Positions 43,665 to 55,283 are shown, counted from the first letter of the stretch. The stretch: 64,000 nucleotides of DNA from Muriicola jejuensis (GCF_010671595.1 NZ_JAABOP010000001.1:1-64000); one strand, 5' to 3'. Notes: generated by a model from the letters alone, not told the origin. Translations and numbers: made by a program.

Positions 43665-43679
43665 TGTCAGTAATGAAAA

Positions 43680-44945
43680 TTATTCTCCGAGGAGTTTCTT
43701 GATCCTCATAAAATTCTCATTATCCCCCAGGGCTCCATAGATATTCTTCAGCTGGGATAGGATTCCCTGGTTATCCGGATTGTTTTTCAGGGCATCCTCC
43801 AGAACCAGAGCACCTTCTCTGAAAAGTCCGTCTTTTTGTTTCTTCAATTCCTCATACCTCGCAATATCTGCCCTTGAATTCCCCAGGCTGTTCATCTCAT
43901 CGATCAACGCATTCCCCTCATTTACATAGGTAGTGGAAAGGTTGAGCTGGGCATTCACATAGCCCGGATTGATCTCAATAGCCCTGCGGTAGGCCGCCCT
44001 GGCTTCTTCCATATTGCCTTGCTCCATATTGATCACTCCAATATTGTACTGGAGATCCGGGTTGTCCGGAGCCATGTTGGAAGCCTCTGCCATCAGACTC
44101 TTGAATCGGTCCTTATCACCCATCTTGTAATACAGGTTGGCCTCATTCAGGACCAGGTTCACGTCATTCGGGTTTTTTATTTTTGCATCCTTATAGGCCT
44201 GTAGGGCCTTCTCGTCCTGCCCGAGCTGAGTGTAGATCAGGGCAATATTCTTAATGATCTCAGAACTTTTAGAAGGAGATCGCTCCATGACCGGATCCTT
44301 GTAGGTTCCGGATTTGATCATGATGTCCATCTGAGTCTTGTCGTTCATTTCTTCAACCTCTCCAGTCTCTACGTTCGTGGCCTTGTAGGACATGGTGCTT
44401 CCGTCGTAATTCAGATCCTTAAGCTCCTCGTAATACCCTAGAGCCTGCTCGTAATGTTGCCCGTTAACCGCACTGCTGGCGGCGTAGTAAAGGTAAATGG
44501 TGTCCTGTGGGCTCAACTTGTAAGCCATGTAGAGTTTATCGGCCCCTTCCTTGAATTTTTTGTTGTTGTTGTCCTCAACAGCCGCATTGATCAGGTCGGA
44601 GGTCATTCCCGCCAGGGCCTGCCCGCTATCTGAGCTGTACTTCTGCTTCCCACTGGCATCCTCCACTTCGATCACCTTTTTGTAGGCAGCGATCGCCTCA
44701 TCAAAAGCCCCGGCTTCTCCTTTCTTGGCCAGATCGGCAAACACCTGCCCCCTGACGTAGTAGTATTGAGCCTGGGAACGGTCATCGGCCCCGCCTATCA
44801 TTCCAGAAATAGATTCCAGACTGGCTTTGGCTGCTGCAGCATCCCCACTTTTCATGGCTTTTTCGGCATCCTTCAGCTCGTTCTTTTGTGAAAAAGCGAG
44901 CGCGCTAATCATCATAGCCGTTAAAATGAATAGTTTCGTTCTCAT
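43680..44945 (-). CDS. Tetratricopeptide-repeat protein
   Basis: A 421-residue secreted protein: signal peptide (MISALAFSQ) then tandem TPR helices, e.g. EIIKNIALIYTQLGQDEKAL, VLNEANLYYKMGDKDRF, LQYNIGVINMEQGNMEEARAAYRRAIEINPGY. It begins 30 bases after the gyrA stop on the same strand and shares its transcript; this gyrA-TPR pairing is recurrent in flavobacteria. A protein-protein interaction scaffold in the periplasm is likely; partner unknown. Confidence 0.85.
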   Translation of the reverse strand: MRTKLFILTAMMISALAFSQKNELKDAEKAMKSGDAAAAKASLESISGMIGGADDRSQAQYYYVRGQVFADLAKKGEAGAFDEAIAAYKKVIEVEDASGKQKYSSDSGQALAGMTSDLINAAVEDNNNKKFKEGADKLYMAYKLSPQDTIYLYYAASSAVNGQHYEQALGYYEELKDLNYDGSTMSYKATNVETGEVEEMNDKTQMDIMIKSGTYKDPVMERSPSKSSEIIKNIALIYTQLGQDEKALQAYKDAKIKNPNDVNLVLNEANLYYKMGDKDRFKSLMAEASNMAPDNPDLQYNIGVINMEQGNMEEARAAYRRAIEINPGYVNAQLNLSTTYVNEGNALIDEMNSLGNSRADIARYEELKKQKDGLFREGALVLEDALKNNPDNQGILSQLKNIYGALGDNENFMRIKKLLGE

Positions 44946-44975
44946 TGTTTTAATCTTTTGTTTAGTGTTTATTAA

Positions 44976-47507
44976 TTATTCTTCTGATTCTGGTTCCTGT
45001 GTATCAAGAGCCGTGCCATCTTCGGTTTTAACTTCGATATCCCTGAGGTTTACCTCCTCCAGATCATCTTCATCCTTCATAACCTTGGCCACTGCTGCGA
45101 TCGAATCGTTGTCCTTGAGGTTGATCAGTCTTACCCCCTGGGTAGCCCTGCCCATGGTCCTCAGATCGTCCACGCTCATGCGGATGGCAATGCCTGATTT
45201 GTTTATGATCATCAGGTCATCCGAATCGGACACATTCTTGATCGCCACGAGTCCTCCCGTTTTCTTGGTAATGGAAATGGTCTTGACCCCTTTTCCTCCG
45301 CGGTTGGTGATACGGTAGTCATCAATACTCGACCTTTTTCCGTATCCGTTCTCAGAAACCACGAGGATATCCTCTTCAAAATTATGTACTGAGACCATGC
45401 CGATCACTTCATCATCCTCGCTGGCCAGGGTGATCCCGCGAACTCCGGAGGCACTTCTGCCCATTGGCCGTGTTTTGCTTTCCTCAAAACGGATGGCTTT
45501 TCCGGATTTCAGGCCGAGGAAGATCTGACTGGTCCCCGTGGTAAGCTTGGCCTCGAGCAACTCATCCCCTTCCCTCACATTGATCGCGATGATTCCATTT
45601 TGCCTGGGCCTTGAATACTGTTCCAGGGAGGTCTTCTTCACCACACCTTTTTTGGTGGCCATAATGACGTAATGGCTGTTGACGTAGTCCTCATCCTTGA
45701 GGTCCTGGGTACATATAAAGGCCTTTACCTTATCGTCTGTCTCTATGTTGATCAGGTTCTGTATCGCCCTGCCTTTGGAGGTCCTGCTACCTTCAGGGAT
45801 CTCATAGACCCGCATCCAGAAACACTTTCCGCTCTGGGTGAAGAACAACATGTATTGGTGGTTGGTCCCCACAAAGAGGTGCTCCAGGAAGTCTTCGTTC
45901 CGGGTAGAGGATGCCTTCTGGCCTACCCCACCCCTGTGCTGGGTCTTGTATTCCGTGAGGGGGGTCCTTTTGATATATCCCGCGTGGGAAATGGTAATAA
46001 CCACCTGCTCATCGGGAATCATGTCCTCTATACTGAGGTCTCCCCCGGCGAAGTTGATCTCCGAGCGCCTCTCATCCCCGTATTTCTCCTTGATCTCAAG
46101 TAATTCCTCCTTGATGATGTCCATCCTCCTTTCCTTGCGGGCGAGAATGTCTTTGAGGTCCTCAATGGTCTTGAGGATCTCCTCGTATTCAGACCTCAGT
46201 TTGTCCTGCTCGAGTCCGGTGAGTTGCCTCAATCTCATTTCCACGATCGCCCGGGCCTGAACTTCTGTCAGTTCGAATCGTTCGATCAGATTCTGCCTGG
46301 CCGTATCCGCATCCGAAGAGGCGCGGATAATGCTGATCACCTCGTCTATATTGTCCGAAGCGATGATCAATCCTTCCAGGATATGGGCCCGATCCTCTGC
46401 CTTTTTCAGGTCGAAGGTGGTCCTGCGAACTACCACCTCATGGCGGTGTTCGACAAAGTATGTTATGATCTCTTTGACGTTGAGCAACTGGGGTCGTCCT
46501 TTTACCAGGGCGATGTTGTTCACGCTGAAGGAGGATTGTAAGGCGGTGTATTTGTACAGGGTATTCAGCACGATGTTCGGGATTGCATCCCTCTTAAGGA
46601 TGTACACCACACGCATTCCCTTGCGGTCACTTTCGTCCCGGATGTTGCTGATACCTTCTATCTTCTTCTCATTGACCAGGTCGGCCGTCTTTTTGATCAT
46701 ATCCGCCTTGTTGACCTGGTAGGGGATCTCAGTCACCACGATGCACTCGCGGCCATCCACTTCCTCGAAATGGGATTTGGCCCGCATGACGATGCGCCCT
46801 CGGCCGGTATGAAAGGCTTCCTTAACCCCGTCATATCCGTAGATGATCCCTCCTGTAGGGAAATCCGGGGCTTTGATGTGGGAGATCAGCTCGTCTATTT
46901 CGATCTCCGGGTTATCGATGTAAGCAACGGTACCGTCCACTACCTCCGACAGGTTGTGGGGAGGCATGTTGGTCGCCATACCCACGGCGATCCCGGATGC
47001 TCCGTTGATGAGCAGGTTGGGTATCCTGGCAGGCAGGACGGTGGGCTCCTCTAAGGAGTCGTCGAAGTTGAGCTGGTGGTCTACAGTCTCCTTCTCTATA
47101 TCCGTAAGCATTTCGTCCGCGATCTTCCGCATCCTTGCCTCCGTATACCTCATCGCCGCCGGGCTGTCCCCGTCTATGGACCCGAAGTTACCCTGCCCGT
47201 CTATGAGCATGTACCTCAGGCTCCATTCCTGTGCCATACGCACCATGGTATCGTAAACAGACGTGTCGCCATGGGGGTGATACTTACCCAGAACCTCCCC
47301 TACGATACGGGCAGATTTCTTATGGGCACTGTTAGATCTCACACCCAGTTCGTGCATTCCGTAGAGCACCCTTCTGTGCACCGGTTTGAGTCCATCCCTG
47401 ACATCGGGTAAGGCCCGTGACACAATGACCGACATTGAGTAATCAATGTAGGCAGATTTCATCTCATCCTCTATGTTGATCGGGATCAATTTTTCTCCTT
47501 CCGCCAT
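44976..47507 (-). CDS. gyrA: DNA gyrase subunit A
   Basis: An 843-residue protein with all gyrase A features: the breakage-reunion domain, active Tyr121 in MRYTEARM, and six carboxy-terminal blades (e.g. [33 protein letters not shown]). With GyrB it introduces negative supercoils. The quinolone-resistance region reads [10 protein letters not shown]: Thr82 stands where E. coli has Ser83 and Asp86 where E. coli has Asp87. The GyrA-box-like QHRGGVGQ is present in the first blade. The carboxy-terminal tail is acidic (EDDLEEVNL... EPESEE), as in many Bacteroidota. Confidence 0.97.
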   Translation of the reverse strand: MAEGEKLIPINIEDEMKSAYIDYSMSVIVSRALPDVRDGLKPVHRRVLYGMHELGVRSNSAHKKSARIVGEVLGKYHPHGDTSVYDTMVRMAQEWSLRYMLIDGQGNFGSIDGDSPAAMRYTEARMRKIADEMLTDIEKETVDHQLNFDDSLEEPTVLPARIPNLLINGASGIAVGMATNMPPHNLSEVVDGTVAYIDNPEIEIDELISHIKAPDFPTGGIIYGYDGVKEAFHTGRGRIVMRAKSHFEEVDGRECIVVTEIPYQVNKADMIKKTADLVNEKKIEGISNIRDESDRKGMRVVYILKRDAIPNIVLNTLYKYTALQSSFSVNNIALVKGRPQLLNVKEIITYFVEHRHEVVVRRTTFDLKKAEDRAHILEGLIIASDNIDEVISIIRASSDADTARQNLIERFELTEVQARAIVEMRLRQLTGLEQDKLRSEYEEILKTIEDLKDILARKERRMDIIKEELLEIKEKYGDERRSEINFAGGDLSIEDMIPDEQVVITISHAGYIKRTPLTEYKTQHRGGVGQKASSTRNEDFLEHLFVGTNHQYMLFFTQSGKCFWMRVYEIPEGSRTSKGRAIQNLINIETDDKVKAFICTQDLKDEDYVNSHYVIMATKKGVVKKTSLEQYSRPRQNGIIAINVREGDELLEAKLTTGTSQIFLGLKSGKAIRFEESKTRPMGRSASGVRGITLASEDDEVIGMVSVHNFEEDILVVSENGYGKRSSIDDYRITNRGGKGVKTISITKKTGGLVAIKNVSDSDDLMIINKSGIAIRMSVDDLRTMGRATQGVRLINLKDNDSIAAVAKVMKDEDDLEEVNLRDIEVKTEDGTALDTQEPESEE

Positions 47508-47767
47508 ATAAAAATCCTATTGCTTATCAGTGGTTAAAACATCGGCCCAATATACGTAAAATGATAGGTTAAGGCGTACAAAACGCTGAGTTTATTGCAG
47601 AATTTATCAACATGACATATGGTCATTTTCGTTGATAAAAGCCCTGTTAATTATTTTGTAAATCGGGCATTTTTTCGTCATTTAGGCCAACTTAATCTAA
47701 TATAGGTACGGTTATTGACGTTCTTATGGTAAGTTTTAGTAATTTTAAAGTGTTTTAAGGAAACCTT

Positions 47768-50317
47768 ATGGACGATAATTTTTCACCAAGAGTAAAAGAC
47801 GTAATTGCTTACAGCAAGGAGGAGGCCCTGAGGCTCGGTCACGACTTCATAGGCACCGAACACCTGATGTTAGGCTTACTCCGGGATGGCAGTGGAAAGG
47901 CCATTAGTATCCTGGACGCTTTGGACGTAGACCTCGACCATCTCCGCAGAAAGGTGGAAATCCTGAGTCCGGCCAACCCCAATCCGGGGAATACCCAAAA
48001 AGACAAGAAGAACCTGCACCTCACCAGGCAGGCTGAACGCGCTTTGAAGACGACCTTCCTGGAAGCTAAATTGTTCCAGAGTTCTTCCATCAATACAGCT
48101 CACCTCCTCCTTTGCATTTTGAGGAATGAGAATGACCCTACCACCAAATTGCTCCACAAGCTGAAAGTGGACTACGACGGGGTAAAGGAACAGTTCAAAT
48201 CTATGATCACCAGCGAGGACGATTACGTGGATTCTCCTACCTCAGAATCCTTCCCAAGCGATTCTGATGAGCCCTCCGAAGGGAAGGAAGCCTCCTATGG
48301 GGGAGCCTCTGCCCAAAAGGGGAGCAAGAAATCCAAGACGCCCGTGCTCGACAATTTCGGACGCGACCTAACCCAATTGGCTGAGGAGAACAAACTCGAC
48401 CCCGTGGTAGGCCGTGAAAAAGAGATCGAACGCGTCTCCCAGATCCTCAGTCGCAGAAAGAAAAACAACCCCCTGCTCATCGGTGAACCCGGAGTGGGAA
48501 AGAGTGCTATTGCTGAAGGGCTGGCCCTGCGTATCATCAACAAGAAAGTATCCCGAATCCTCTACAACAAGAGGGTGGTGACCCTTGATCTCGCCTCCCT
48601 CGTTGCCGGCACCAAGTACCGCGGGCAATTCGAAGAGCGGATGAAGGCGGTGATGAACGAGCTGGAAAAAAATGACGATGTGATCCTGTTCATTGACGAG
48701 ATCCACACCATAGTGGGTGCCGGTGGAGCCACCGGGAGCCTGGATGCCTCCAATATGTTCAAACCTGCCCTTGCCAGAGGGGAGATCCAATGTATAGGGG
48801 CCACTACCCTGGATGAGTACCGTCAGTACATTGAAAAGGACGGAGCCCTGGAGCGAAGGTTCCAGAAGGTCATGGTAGAACCCACCACCGTGGAGGAAAC
48901 CATAGAGATCCTCCGGAACATCAAAGGAAAATACGAAGACCACCACAACGTGATTTATACGGATGAGGCCATCCTCGCCTGTGTAAAACTCACGAATCGC
49001 TATATGACGGACCGTTTTCTGCCGGACAAGGCCATCGATGCCCTGGACGAATCCGGATCCCGTGTACATATCGTTAATATGGACGTGCCCAAACAGATCC
49101 TCGAACTGGAAAAACAACTAGAGGATGTAAGGGAACTCAAGAATACGGTTGTGAAAAAACAACGGTATGAAGAGGCTGCCAAATTGAGAGATGATGAAAA
49201 ACGCCTGGAGAAGGAACTGGCAGTGGCCCAGGAAAAATGGGAAGAAGACAGCAAACTGCACAGGGAGGTCGTGAGCGAGGACAATGTGGCAGATGTGGTT
49301 TCCATGATGAGTGGTATCCCGGTAAACAAGATCGCACAGACCGAGAGTAACAAACTGGCAGAATTGCCGGCCCTCATAAAAGGGAATGTGATCGGGCAGG
49401 ACGAGGCGGTGGCCAAGGTGGCCAAAGCCATACAGCGTAACCGGGCCGGACTCAAAGATCCCAACAAACCCATAGGATCCTTTATCTTCCTCGGTCAGAC
49501 CGGGGTGGGTAAGACTCAGTTAGCCAAGGTACTGGCCAAGGAATTGTTTGATTCTGAGGACGCGCTTATCCGGATCGATATGAGCGAATACATGGAGAAA
49601 TTTGCCATCTCCAGACTGGTAGGTGCCCCTCCCGGATATGTGGGGTATGAGGAAGGCGGACAACTGACTGAGAAAGTCAGACGCAAACCCTATTCAGTCA
49701 TCCTCCTCGACGAGGTGGAAAAAGCGCATCCCGATGTATTCAATATGCTCTTACAGGTACTGGACGACGGCTACCTGACAGACAGCTTGGGCAGGAAGAT
49801 CGATTTCAGAAATACCATCATTATAATGACCTCCAATATCGGGGCCAGACAGTTGAAAGACTTCGGACAAGGGGTAGGTTTTGGTACTTCGGCCAAAAAA
49901 TCCCAGGAGGATTCCCACCAAAAGAGTGTGATAGAGAACGCACTAAAGAAAGCTTTTGCCCCTGAGTTCCTGAACAGGATAGACGATGTGATTGTCTTTA
50001 ATCCGCTCGAAAGAGAGCATATCCACCAGATCATTGATATTGAGCTCGATAAATTGTTCAACAGGATCAAGGACATAGGCTACGAACTGAATCTTTCAGA
50101 CAAGGCCAAGGACTATATCTCGGAAAAAGGGTTTGACAAACAATACGGTGCCAGACCTCTTAAAAGGGCGATTCAGAAATACATAGAGGATGCCCTGGCC
50201 GAAGAGATCGTCAATTCGAAACTGGAAGAAGGAGACAGCATTTTTATGGACTATGACGGGAAATCAGAACTCCTTACTATTGAGATCAACAAAGCCAAGA
50301 AGTCTTCCAAAGCGTAA
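47768..50317 (+). CDS. clpC: ATP-dependent Clp protease ATPase ClpC
   Basis: An 849-residue AAA+ unfoldase: amino-terminal double Clp-N repeat ([29 protein letters not shown]), first AAA domain with Walker [10 protein letters not shown], middle UVR-like coiled coil ([20 protein letters not shown]) that distinguishes ClpC from ClpB, second AAA domain with GQTGVGKTQ and Walker [12 protein letters not shown]. It unfolds proteins for ClpP. It is divergent from gyrA, with 260 bases between them that hold both promoters (no clear consensus found by eye). A terminator follows. Confidence 0.96.
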   Translation: MDDNFSPRVKDVIAYSKEEALRLGHDFIGTEHLMLGLLRDGSGKAISILDALDVDLDHLRRKVEILSPANPNPGNTQKDKKNLHLTRQAERALKTTFLEAKLFQSSSINTAHLLLCILRNENDPTTKLLHKLKVDYDGVKEQFKSMITSEDDYVDSPTSESFPSDSDEPSEGKEASYGGASAQKGSKKSKTPVLDNFGRDLTQLAEENKLDPVVGREKEIERVSQILSRRKKNNPLLIGEPGVGKSAIAEGLALRIINKKVSRILYNKRVVTLDLASLVAGTKYRGQFEERMKAVMNELEKNDDVILFIDEIHTIVGAGGATGSLDASNMFKPALARGEIQCIGATTLDEYRQYIEKDGALERRFQKVMVEPTTVEETIEILRNIKGKYEDHHNVIYTDEAILACVKLTNRYMTDRFLPDKAIDALDESGSRVHIVNMDVPKQILELEKQLEDVRELKNTVVKKQRYEEAAKLRDDEKRLEKELAVAQEKWEEDSKLHREVVSEDNVADVVSMMSGIPVNKIAQTESNKLAELPALIKGNVIGQDEAVAKVAKAIQRNRAGLKDPNKPIGSFIFLGQTGVGKTQLAKVLAKELFDSEDALIRIDMSEYMEKFAISRLVGAPPGYVGYEEGGQLTEKVRRKPYSVILLDEVEKAHPDVFNMLLQVLDDGYLTDSLGRKIDFRNTIIIMTSNIGARQLKDFGQGVGFGTSAKKSQEDSHQKSVIENALKKAFAPEFLNRIDDVIVFNPLEREHIHQIIDIELDKLFNRIKDIGYELNLSDKAKDYISEKGFDKQYGARPLKRAIQKYIEDALAEEIVNSKLEEGDSIFMDYDGKSELLTIEINKAKKSSKA

Positions 50318-50340
50318 GCTGTAAGAAATAGATGTAAACA

Positions 50341-50371
50341 GGGTGTTAGTTAACTGACACCCTTTTTTTAT
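50341..50371 (+). terminator. Terminator after clpC
   Basis: GGGTGTTAGTT (50341-50351) and AACTGACACCC (50352-50362) form a near-perfect stem followed by seven T. Confidence 0.85.
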
Positions 50372-50498
50372 TCCTCCTTCAGAACTTCAATTCCTGACTG
50401 CGCCTCATGTCAATAAAACGATTTTTGAGCCTTTAATCTAATATTTTTCTAAAGGTACGGCCCTCCCTATACTTTCGTAATGAACACTACAAAACTAC

Positions 50499-50906
50499 AT
50501 GGGGATGAAAGTTGGACCGATCAAAACACCGGTTGTCGTAAAGGAGTATATTCTGGATATAGGTACGGTTCAGGTCTTTGACAATTACATGGTGTCCATT
50601 TTTAATGAAGGCTGCACAGTAACCCTGGAAAGGGCCTATCAACTGATAGGCATTACAGAAATTCACTTCAGAAACAAACCTTTTGGTTATATCAGTTACA
50701 GGAAGAACTCCTATGCCATTGATCCAAATATCTACAGTTTTGTGAGGGAACTGGAGAACCTAAAAGCATTTGCTATCGTTTCAGTTAAGGAAATGGACAT
50801 GCACAACTTCACCATCGAGAAGATGTTCTACAAAAAACCGATGAAGTTCTTTATCGATTACAACAACGCCCTGGCTTGGGTGAAGAGACGGGTGCTCAAG
50901 AAATAG
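50499..50906 (+). CDS. Conserved hypothetical protein (STAS/SpoIIAA-like fold possible)
   Basis: A 135-residue soluble protein without signal peptide: beta/alpha alternation with VVVKEYILDIGTVQVFDNYM, a central helix (VTLERAYQLIGITEIHF) and a final helix with DYNNALAWVKRRVLKK. The size and pattern resemble small STAS/SEC14-like regulatory proteins of flavobacteria, but I do not recognise a specific function. TACTTTCG a short distance upstream (about 50470-50477) is one base off the TAnnTTTG promoter. It is convergent with the following gene, with one base between the stops. Confidence 0.6.
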   Translation: MGMKVGPIKTPVVVKEYILDIGTVQVFDNYMVSIFNEGCTVTLERAYQLIGITEIHFRNKPFGYISYRKNSYAIDPNIYSFVRELENLKAFAIVSVKEMDMHNFTIEKMFYKKPMKFFIDYNNALAWVKRRVLKK

Positions 50907-50907
50907 A

Positions 50908-52446
50908 CTACTCCCTGACCTCTCTTTCTTTTTCATCGCTATCCTCCGTATAGAATTCCCGGAATGCAGCCCCTATATGTGCTGTGATATCGGATGCGAT
51001 CGAGGATTCCATACTTTGAGAATCCAGGCAGAGATCCCCTGCCCTTCCATGTATATAGACACCCATGAGCGCGGCCTCCTCAGGGAGATATCCCTGGGAG
51101 AGAAGTCCAGTGATCACCCCGGTGAGCACGTCCCCGCTTCCCGCTGTGGCCATTCCCGGGTTACCGGTAGAATTCACGTATCCTTTTGTACCGCTTACAA
51201 CCATGGTATGCGCCCCTTTGATCACCAAAAGGCAGTGGTGCTCTCCGACAAATTTCCTGGCCATTTCCAATTTTTCAAAATCGTCTTTCCACGGGCCGAT
51301 GAGTCGTTCCAGTTCCCCGGGATGGGGAGTGAGAACGGTCCCCGGTGGCATAAGTTTCAGCAGGGACCTGTCTTTGGAAATGGCATTCAGCCCGTCTGCA
51401 TCGACCACCAGTGGGGAGGTGTTGCTCTCCAGAAAAGCCCTGAAAGCAGCGATGGAAGCCTTGGAAGTACCCATCCCCATTCCGATACCAACGGCAGAAG
51501 GGGTGAACGGCATCCTTATTTCCGTGAGTTCACTTTCATCCTTGCCGGTCATCACCATGACCTCGGGCAGGGCCGACTGCAGGGGATTGTAACCGCAACC
51601 CGGTACAAAGGCCGTGACGAGTCCGCTCCCGCTTCTCAAACAGGCTTCAGAACTCAGGATCACAGCACCCATTTTGCCATGGGATCCGCCAACGATCAAA
51701 GCATGGCCGTACGTGCCTTTATGGGAAAATTTTTTTCTGAATCGGTACAGGGGCCTGACCTCCCGAAACCCTATTAATTCGTATGCCGTGTCCAGTGAAT
51801 CAATAAATTCCTGATGCAGACCGATATCGAGGGCTACCCACTGTTCACAAAAACGACCGGAAGAAGGCAGGAAAAAGGGTAGTTTCGGATGTTGAAAGGT
51901 CAGGACATAATGGGCGTGCACCACCTGTTTCGGATCTGAATGCCTCTCGAGGAACATCCCTGAGGGGACATCAATGGACACTACCAGGGCTTTGCTTTTA
52001 TTCAGGGATTGCATCAGCTTGCATACCCAGGGTTCGGGCTCACGGTTCAGGCCTGTCCCGAAAATAGCGTCCAAAACGATATCCCCTTCGGGAATAACGG
52101 GCAGGGCACTCTCCTCTTTAATGACCTCCGGCCAGACTTTCCGGTCTTTAAGCCTGTCGAGGTTGATCAGGAAATCTGCTGAACGCTTATCGCTGTAATT
52201 GACGATATACACCTGTATCTGATAGCCGTGTTCCAGCAAATGCCTGGCCACTACCAGTCCGTCTCCCCCGTTGTTCCCCGTTCCGCAAAAGATGTGGAGG
52301 GTTACAGGAGATCCGTTCAGCTGACTGTTTAGCCAGCCGAAAATAGCGCTACCGGCCCTCTCCATGAGTTCATCGCTCTGGATGCCCTCCTTTTCTATTG
52401 TAAAGGCATCTGCAGCCCTGATCTGTTCCGCGGAAAGTATTTTCAT
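50908..52446 (-). CDS. nnr: Bifunctional NAD(P)HX epimerase / ADP-dependent dehydratase
   Basis: A 512-residue enzyme repairing hydrated NAD(P)H. The epimerase half (about 1-215) has CGTGNNGGDGLVVARHL and LDAIFGTGLNRE; the dehydratase half (about 225-500) has VGGSHGKMGAVILSSEACLR, TPHPGELERLIG, and AGSGDVLTGVITGLLSQGY with the catalytic Asp. The frame can be read from GTG 52512, but MKILSAEQIRAAD at 52446 is the normal family start. It is divergent from the threonine operon. Confidence 0.93.
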   Translation of the reverse strand: MKILSAEQIRAADAFTIEKEGIQSDELMERAGSAIFGWLNSQLNGSPVTLHIFCGTGNNGGDGLVVARHLLEHGYQIQVYIVNYSDKRSADFLINLDRLKDRKVWPEVIKEESALPVIPEGDIVLDAIFGTGLNREPEPWVCKLMQSLNKSKALVVSIDVPSGMFLERHSDPKQVVHAHYVLTFQHPKLPFFLPSSGRFCEQWVALDIGLHQEFIDSLDTAYELIGFREVRPLYRFRKKFSHKGTYGHALIVGGSHGKMGAVILSSEACLRSGSGLVTAFVPGCGYNPLQSALPEVMVMTGKDESELTEIRMPFTPSAVGIGMGMGTSKASIAAFRAFLESNTSPLVVDADGLNAISKDRSLLKLMPPGTVLTPHPGELERLIGPWKDDFEKLEMARKFVGEHHCLLVIKGAHTMVVSGTKGYVNSTGNPGMATAGSGDVLTGVITGLLSQGYLPEEAALMGVYIHGRAGDLCLDSQSMESSIASDITAHIGAAFREFYTEDSDEKEREVRE

Positions 52447-52627
52447 CTCTTCAAGTTCAGTTTGGGTCAACCCCGTTTGGGATCCTTTTTTGTCGACTGA
52501 TGGAAAGTTCACACTTTTTCCCTCCGTCGGTGAAAAATCCGCAAAAAAGATGGTTATTCACAGGCTGGTCCTCAAAAATCGTCTGATTTGTTGGGGCAGC
52601 ATCGTAAAAATACTACATTTGACCGGT

Positions 52628-52720
52628 ATGAGATCAACGCCTATTTCTTTCCCAATGTTTTCCTCATCGGAATTCCCTTTCCGCACGGGTGTGATGACGA
52701 TCACCACCCCCTGGGGGTAG
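52628..52720 (+). promoter_or_regulatory. Possible thr leader peptide and attenuator-like hairpins
   Basis: An open frame from ATG 52628 (or ATG 52694) ends in MTITTPWG at TAG 52718-52720, 56 bases before thrA. It holds three Thr and one Ile in eight codons, the sort of run expected in a leader that senses charged tRNA-Thr/Ile. Two hairpins exclude one another: GGGTGTGAT (52687-52695) with ATCACCACCC (52700-52709), and the palindrome CCCCCTGGGGG (52707-52717). No T run follows, so classical termination is not evident. The remaining sequence of 52447-52776 shows nothing else. Confidence 0.4.
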
Positions 52721-52776
52721 CCTCTGATCATTCTCCGCAGTCACGTTTATTATTCTATCCTTAATCTCCTTGCAAA

Positions 52777-55221
52777 ATGAAAGTTTTAAAATTTGGTGGT
52801 ACCTCTGTCGCTTCTTCAGGCGTTATAAAGCAGGTCCGGGAAATCTCGGCTAACTCGAAGGCAGAACGGATCGCTGTAGTAGTCTCAGCCCTGGGTGGTG
52901 TCACCGATCTCCTTCTCGATACCATGCACACGGCTTCCAGGCAGGATGCGTCCTTCCGAAAAGCCCTGAAAGGCATAGAAGACCGGCATTTGGAGGTCGT
53001 CCGAGAACTGCTGCCTACCAAGGCGCAAAGCGGGATTCTCAGTAAGGTAAAAAGTGAGCTCAACGTACTGGAGACCCTCCTGGAGGGCGCTTATTATATA
53101 GGTGAGGTCACCCCAAGGCTTTCCGATAAGGTCGTCAGTTACGGGGAATTACTGTCGGCCTTTATCATCAGCGAATATTTCAAGGTGAGCGGACTCGATG
53201 CGGTTTTCAAGGATTCGCGCGAACTTCTGATCACGGATCAGACCCACGGTAAGGCTGCTGTGGATTTTAAGGAGACCGATAAACGGATTATCCATTATTT
53301 TGAAGAGGAATCGGCCAAAGTGGTCATTCTTCCCGGATTTATTGCGTCCTCAGAGGACGGTAATGTCACGACACTCGGCCGGGGCGGTTCTGACTATACC
53401 GCCTCCATTATCGCCGCCGCCCTGAAAGTGGACGAATTACAGATCTGGACGGATGTCAGCGGGATGTTCACGGCCAATCCGAAGATCGTAAAACAGGCCA
53501 AACCCATCGCACATATCTCCTATGAAGAAGCCATGGAACTGTCGCATTTTGGTGCCAAGGTGCTCTACCCGCCCACTGTGCAACCAGTTCTTGCCAAAGG
53601 CCTTCCCATCAGTATCAAAAACACCTTTGACCCCGATGCTGCCGGGACGTTGATCACCAGGAAGTCGCCTGAAGAAGGCAGGACGGTAAGGGGAATCAGT
53701 TACATCCCCGGCATTTCCCTGCTTTCCCTGGAAGGTCCAGGAATGATCGGGATCCCGGGTATTTCAAAGCGATTTTTTGAGGTGCTCTCCCTGGCTAATA
53801 TCAGTGTGGTGCTTATCACCCAGGCCTCTTCAGAACATTCCATCTGTATAGGGATCGCAGATGAAGACGCCTCAAAGGCCATCAAGGAAATAGACAAGGC
53901 CTTTGCGTTTGAGAGGTCGCAGGGGAAGATCAAACCCGTGGCCCATGAAAAAGACCTTGCCATCATAGCCCTGGTGGGAGACCAGATGAAGAATCACCAG
54001 GGGTTGAGCGGCAGGATGTTCAGTACACTGGGAAAGAACAATGTGAACATCCGGGCGATCGCCCAGGGGGCTTCAGAAAGGAATATCTCGGCCGTGATCC
54101 GCAAGGAGGATGTCAAAAAAGCGCTGAACACCCTGCACGAGACCTTTTTCGAGGAGAACGTCAAACAGTTGAACCTCTATGTCCTGGGGTGTGGGAATGT
54201 AGGATCCAAATTGCTGGAACAACTCAGAAAGCAAAGGAAATATCTCAAGGAACACCTGAGGCTGAATATCAGGGTTCTGGGGATCTCTAATTCGCGCAGG
54301 ATGTACTTCGACGAGCAGGGGATTTCGCTTCAAAATTGGCAGGATCTGCTGGCAGGCGGAGAAAAGGCGAATGCAGGAGAATTCTTTAAAACCATTCAGA
54401 AGATCAATGCCCGCAACAGTATCCTGGTAGACAATACAGCAAGCGAAAAGGTGGCAGAGAGCTATCCAAGATACCTCAGAGAGAGCATTTCTGTGGTCAC
54501 CTGCAACAAGATCGCCTGTTCTTCCGCATATGAGAATTACAGGCAGCTGAAGGAGCTGGCCAAGCAATTCAGGGCGCCGTTTTTGTTCGAGACGAATGTT
54601 GGAGCCGGACTGCCCATCATCGACACCCTCAAACATCTCGTTGCCTCAGGTGACGAGGTACTCGAGATCAAAGCGGTTTTATCGGGTAGTCTGAATTTTG
54701 TCTTCGACCATTTTGACGAGCATACCACCTTTCACGATGTGGTAAAACAGGCGCAGGAACAGGGATATACCGAACCAGATCCCAAGATCGACCTCAGCGG
54801 GATAGACGTGATGCGAAAGATCCTGATCCTGGCTCGGGAAAGCGGATTTAAGCTGGAACTGTCCGATATCGAAAATCGTTCCTTCCTCCCGGAAGAAGCA
54901 TTGAAAACGAAAGACAACAACCAATTTTTTGCTGCCCTGCAGAAGCACGAGGCGGAATTCCAGCAATTGGTCCGGGACGCCAAGGCGAAGAAGTGCAAAC
55001 TGAAATTCGTTGCGTCCCTCAAGGAAGGGAAGGCCAGTGTAGGTTTGGAACATATTCCTCAGGGACATGATTTTTATTCCCTTGCAGGAAGTGACAATAT
55101 CGTCCTTTTTTATACGAAAAGGTATCCCAAACAACCCCTGATCATAAAAGGGGCCGGGGCAGGAGCCGATGTGACCGCCTCGGGGATCTTTGCCGATATT
55201 ATCCGTATCGGTACGTATTAA
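52777..55221 (+). CDS. thrA: Bifunctional aspartate kinase / homoserine dehydrogenase I
   Basis: An 814-residue fusion: kinase domain (MKVLKFGGTSVASS; TLGRGGSDYTASI), two ACT-type regulatory domains around residues 315-460, and homoserine dehydrogenase (LNLYVLGCGNVGSKLLEQL; TNVGAGLPIIDTLKHLVASG; VLSGSLNFVF; PDPKIDLSGIDVMRKILILAR). It makes aspartyl phosphate and reduces the semialdehyde to homoserine, the first and third steps to threonine and methionine. First gene of the thrA-thrB-thrC operon; a Thr/Ile-rich leader may precede it. Confidence 0.96.
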   Translation: MKVLKFGGTSVASSGVIKQVREISANSKAERIAVVVSALGGVTDLLLDTMHTASRQDASFRKALKGIEDRHLEVVRELLPTKAQSGILSKVKSELNVLETLLEGAYYIGEVTPRLSDKVVSYGELLSAFIISEYFKVSGLDAVFKDSRELLITDQTHGKAAVDFKETDKRIIHYFEEESAKVVILPGFIASSEDGNVTTLGRGGSDYTASIIAAALKVDELQIWTDVSGMFTANPKIVKQAKPIAHISYEEAMELSHFGAKVLYPPTVQPVLAKGLPISIKNTFDPDAAGTLITRKSPEEGRTVRGISYIPGISLLSLEGPGMIGIPGISKRFFEVLSLANISVVLITQASSEHSICIGIADEDASKAIKEIDKAFAFERSQGKIKPVAHEKDLAIIALVGDQMKNHQGLSGRMFSTLGKNNVNIRAIAQGASERNISAVIRKEDVKKALNTLHETFFEENVKQLNLYVLGCGNVGSKLLEQLRKQRKYLKEHLRLNIRVLGISNSRRMYFDEQGISLQNWQDLLAGGEKANAGEFFKTIQKINARNSILVDNTASEKVAESYPRYLRESISVVTCNKIACSSAYENYRQLKELAKQFRAPFLFETNVGAGLPIIDTLKHLVASGDEVLEIKAVLSGSLNFVFDHFDEHTTFHDVVKQAQEQGYTEPDPKIDLSGIDVMRKILILARESGFKLELSDIENRSFLPEEALKTKDNNQFFAALQKHEAEFQQLVRDAKAKKCKLKFVASLKEGKASVGLEHIPQGHDFYSLAGSDNIVLFYTKRYPKQPLIIKGAGAGADVTASGIFADIIRIGTY

Positions 55222-55283
55222 CCGACATAAAACTACCTGGAAAAAGGAAATTGTATTAGTTTCGGTACAGGCATACCTGCTTC

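Noticed and set aside
47876-49473. Long minus-strand open frames opposite clpC
   Set aside because: They mirror the codons of a well-supported gene in GC-rich DNA and show no known domains.
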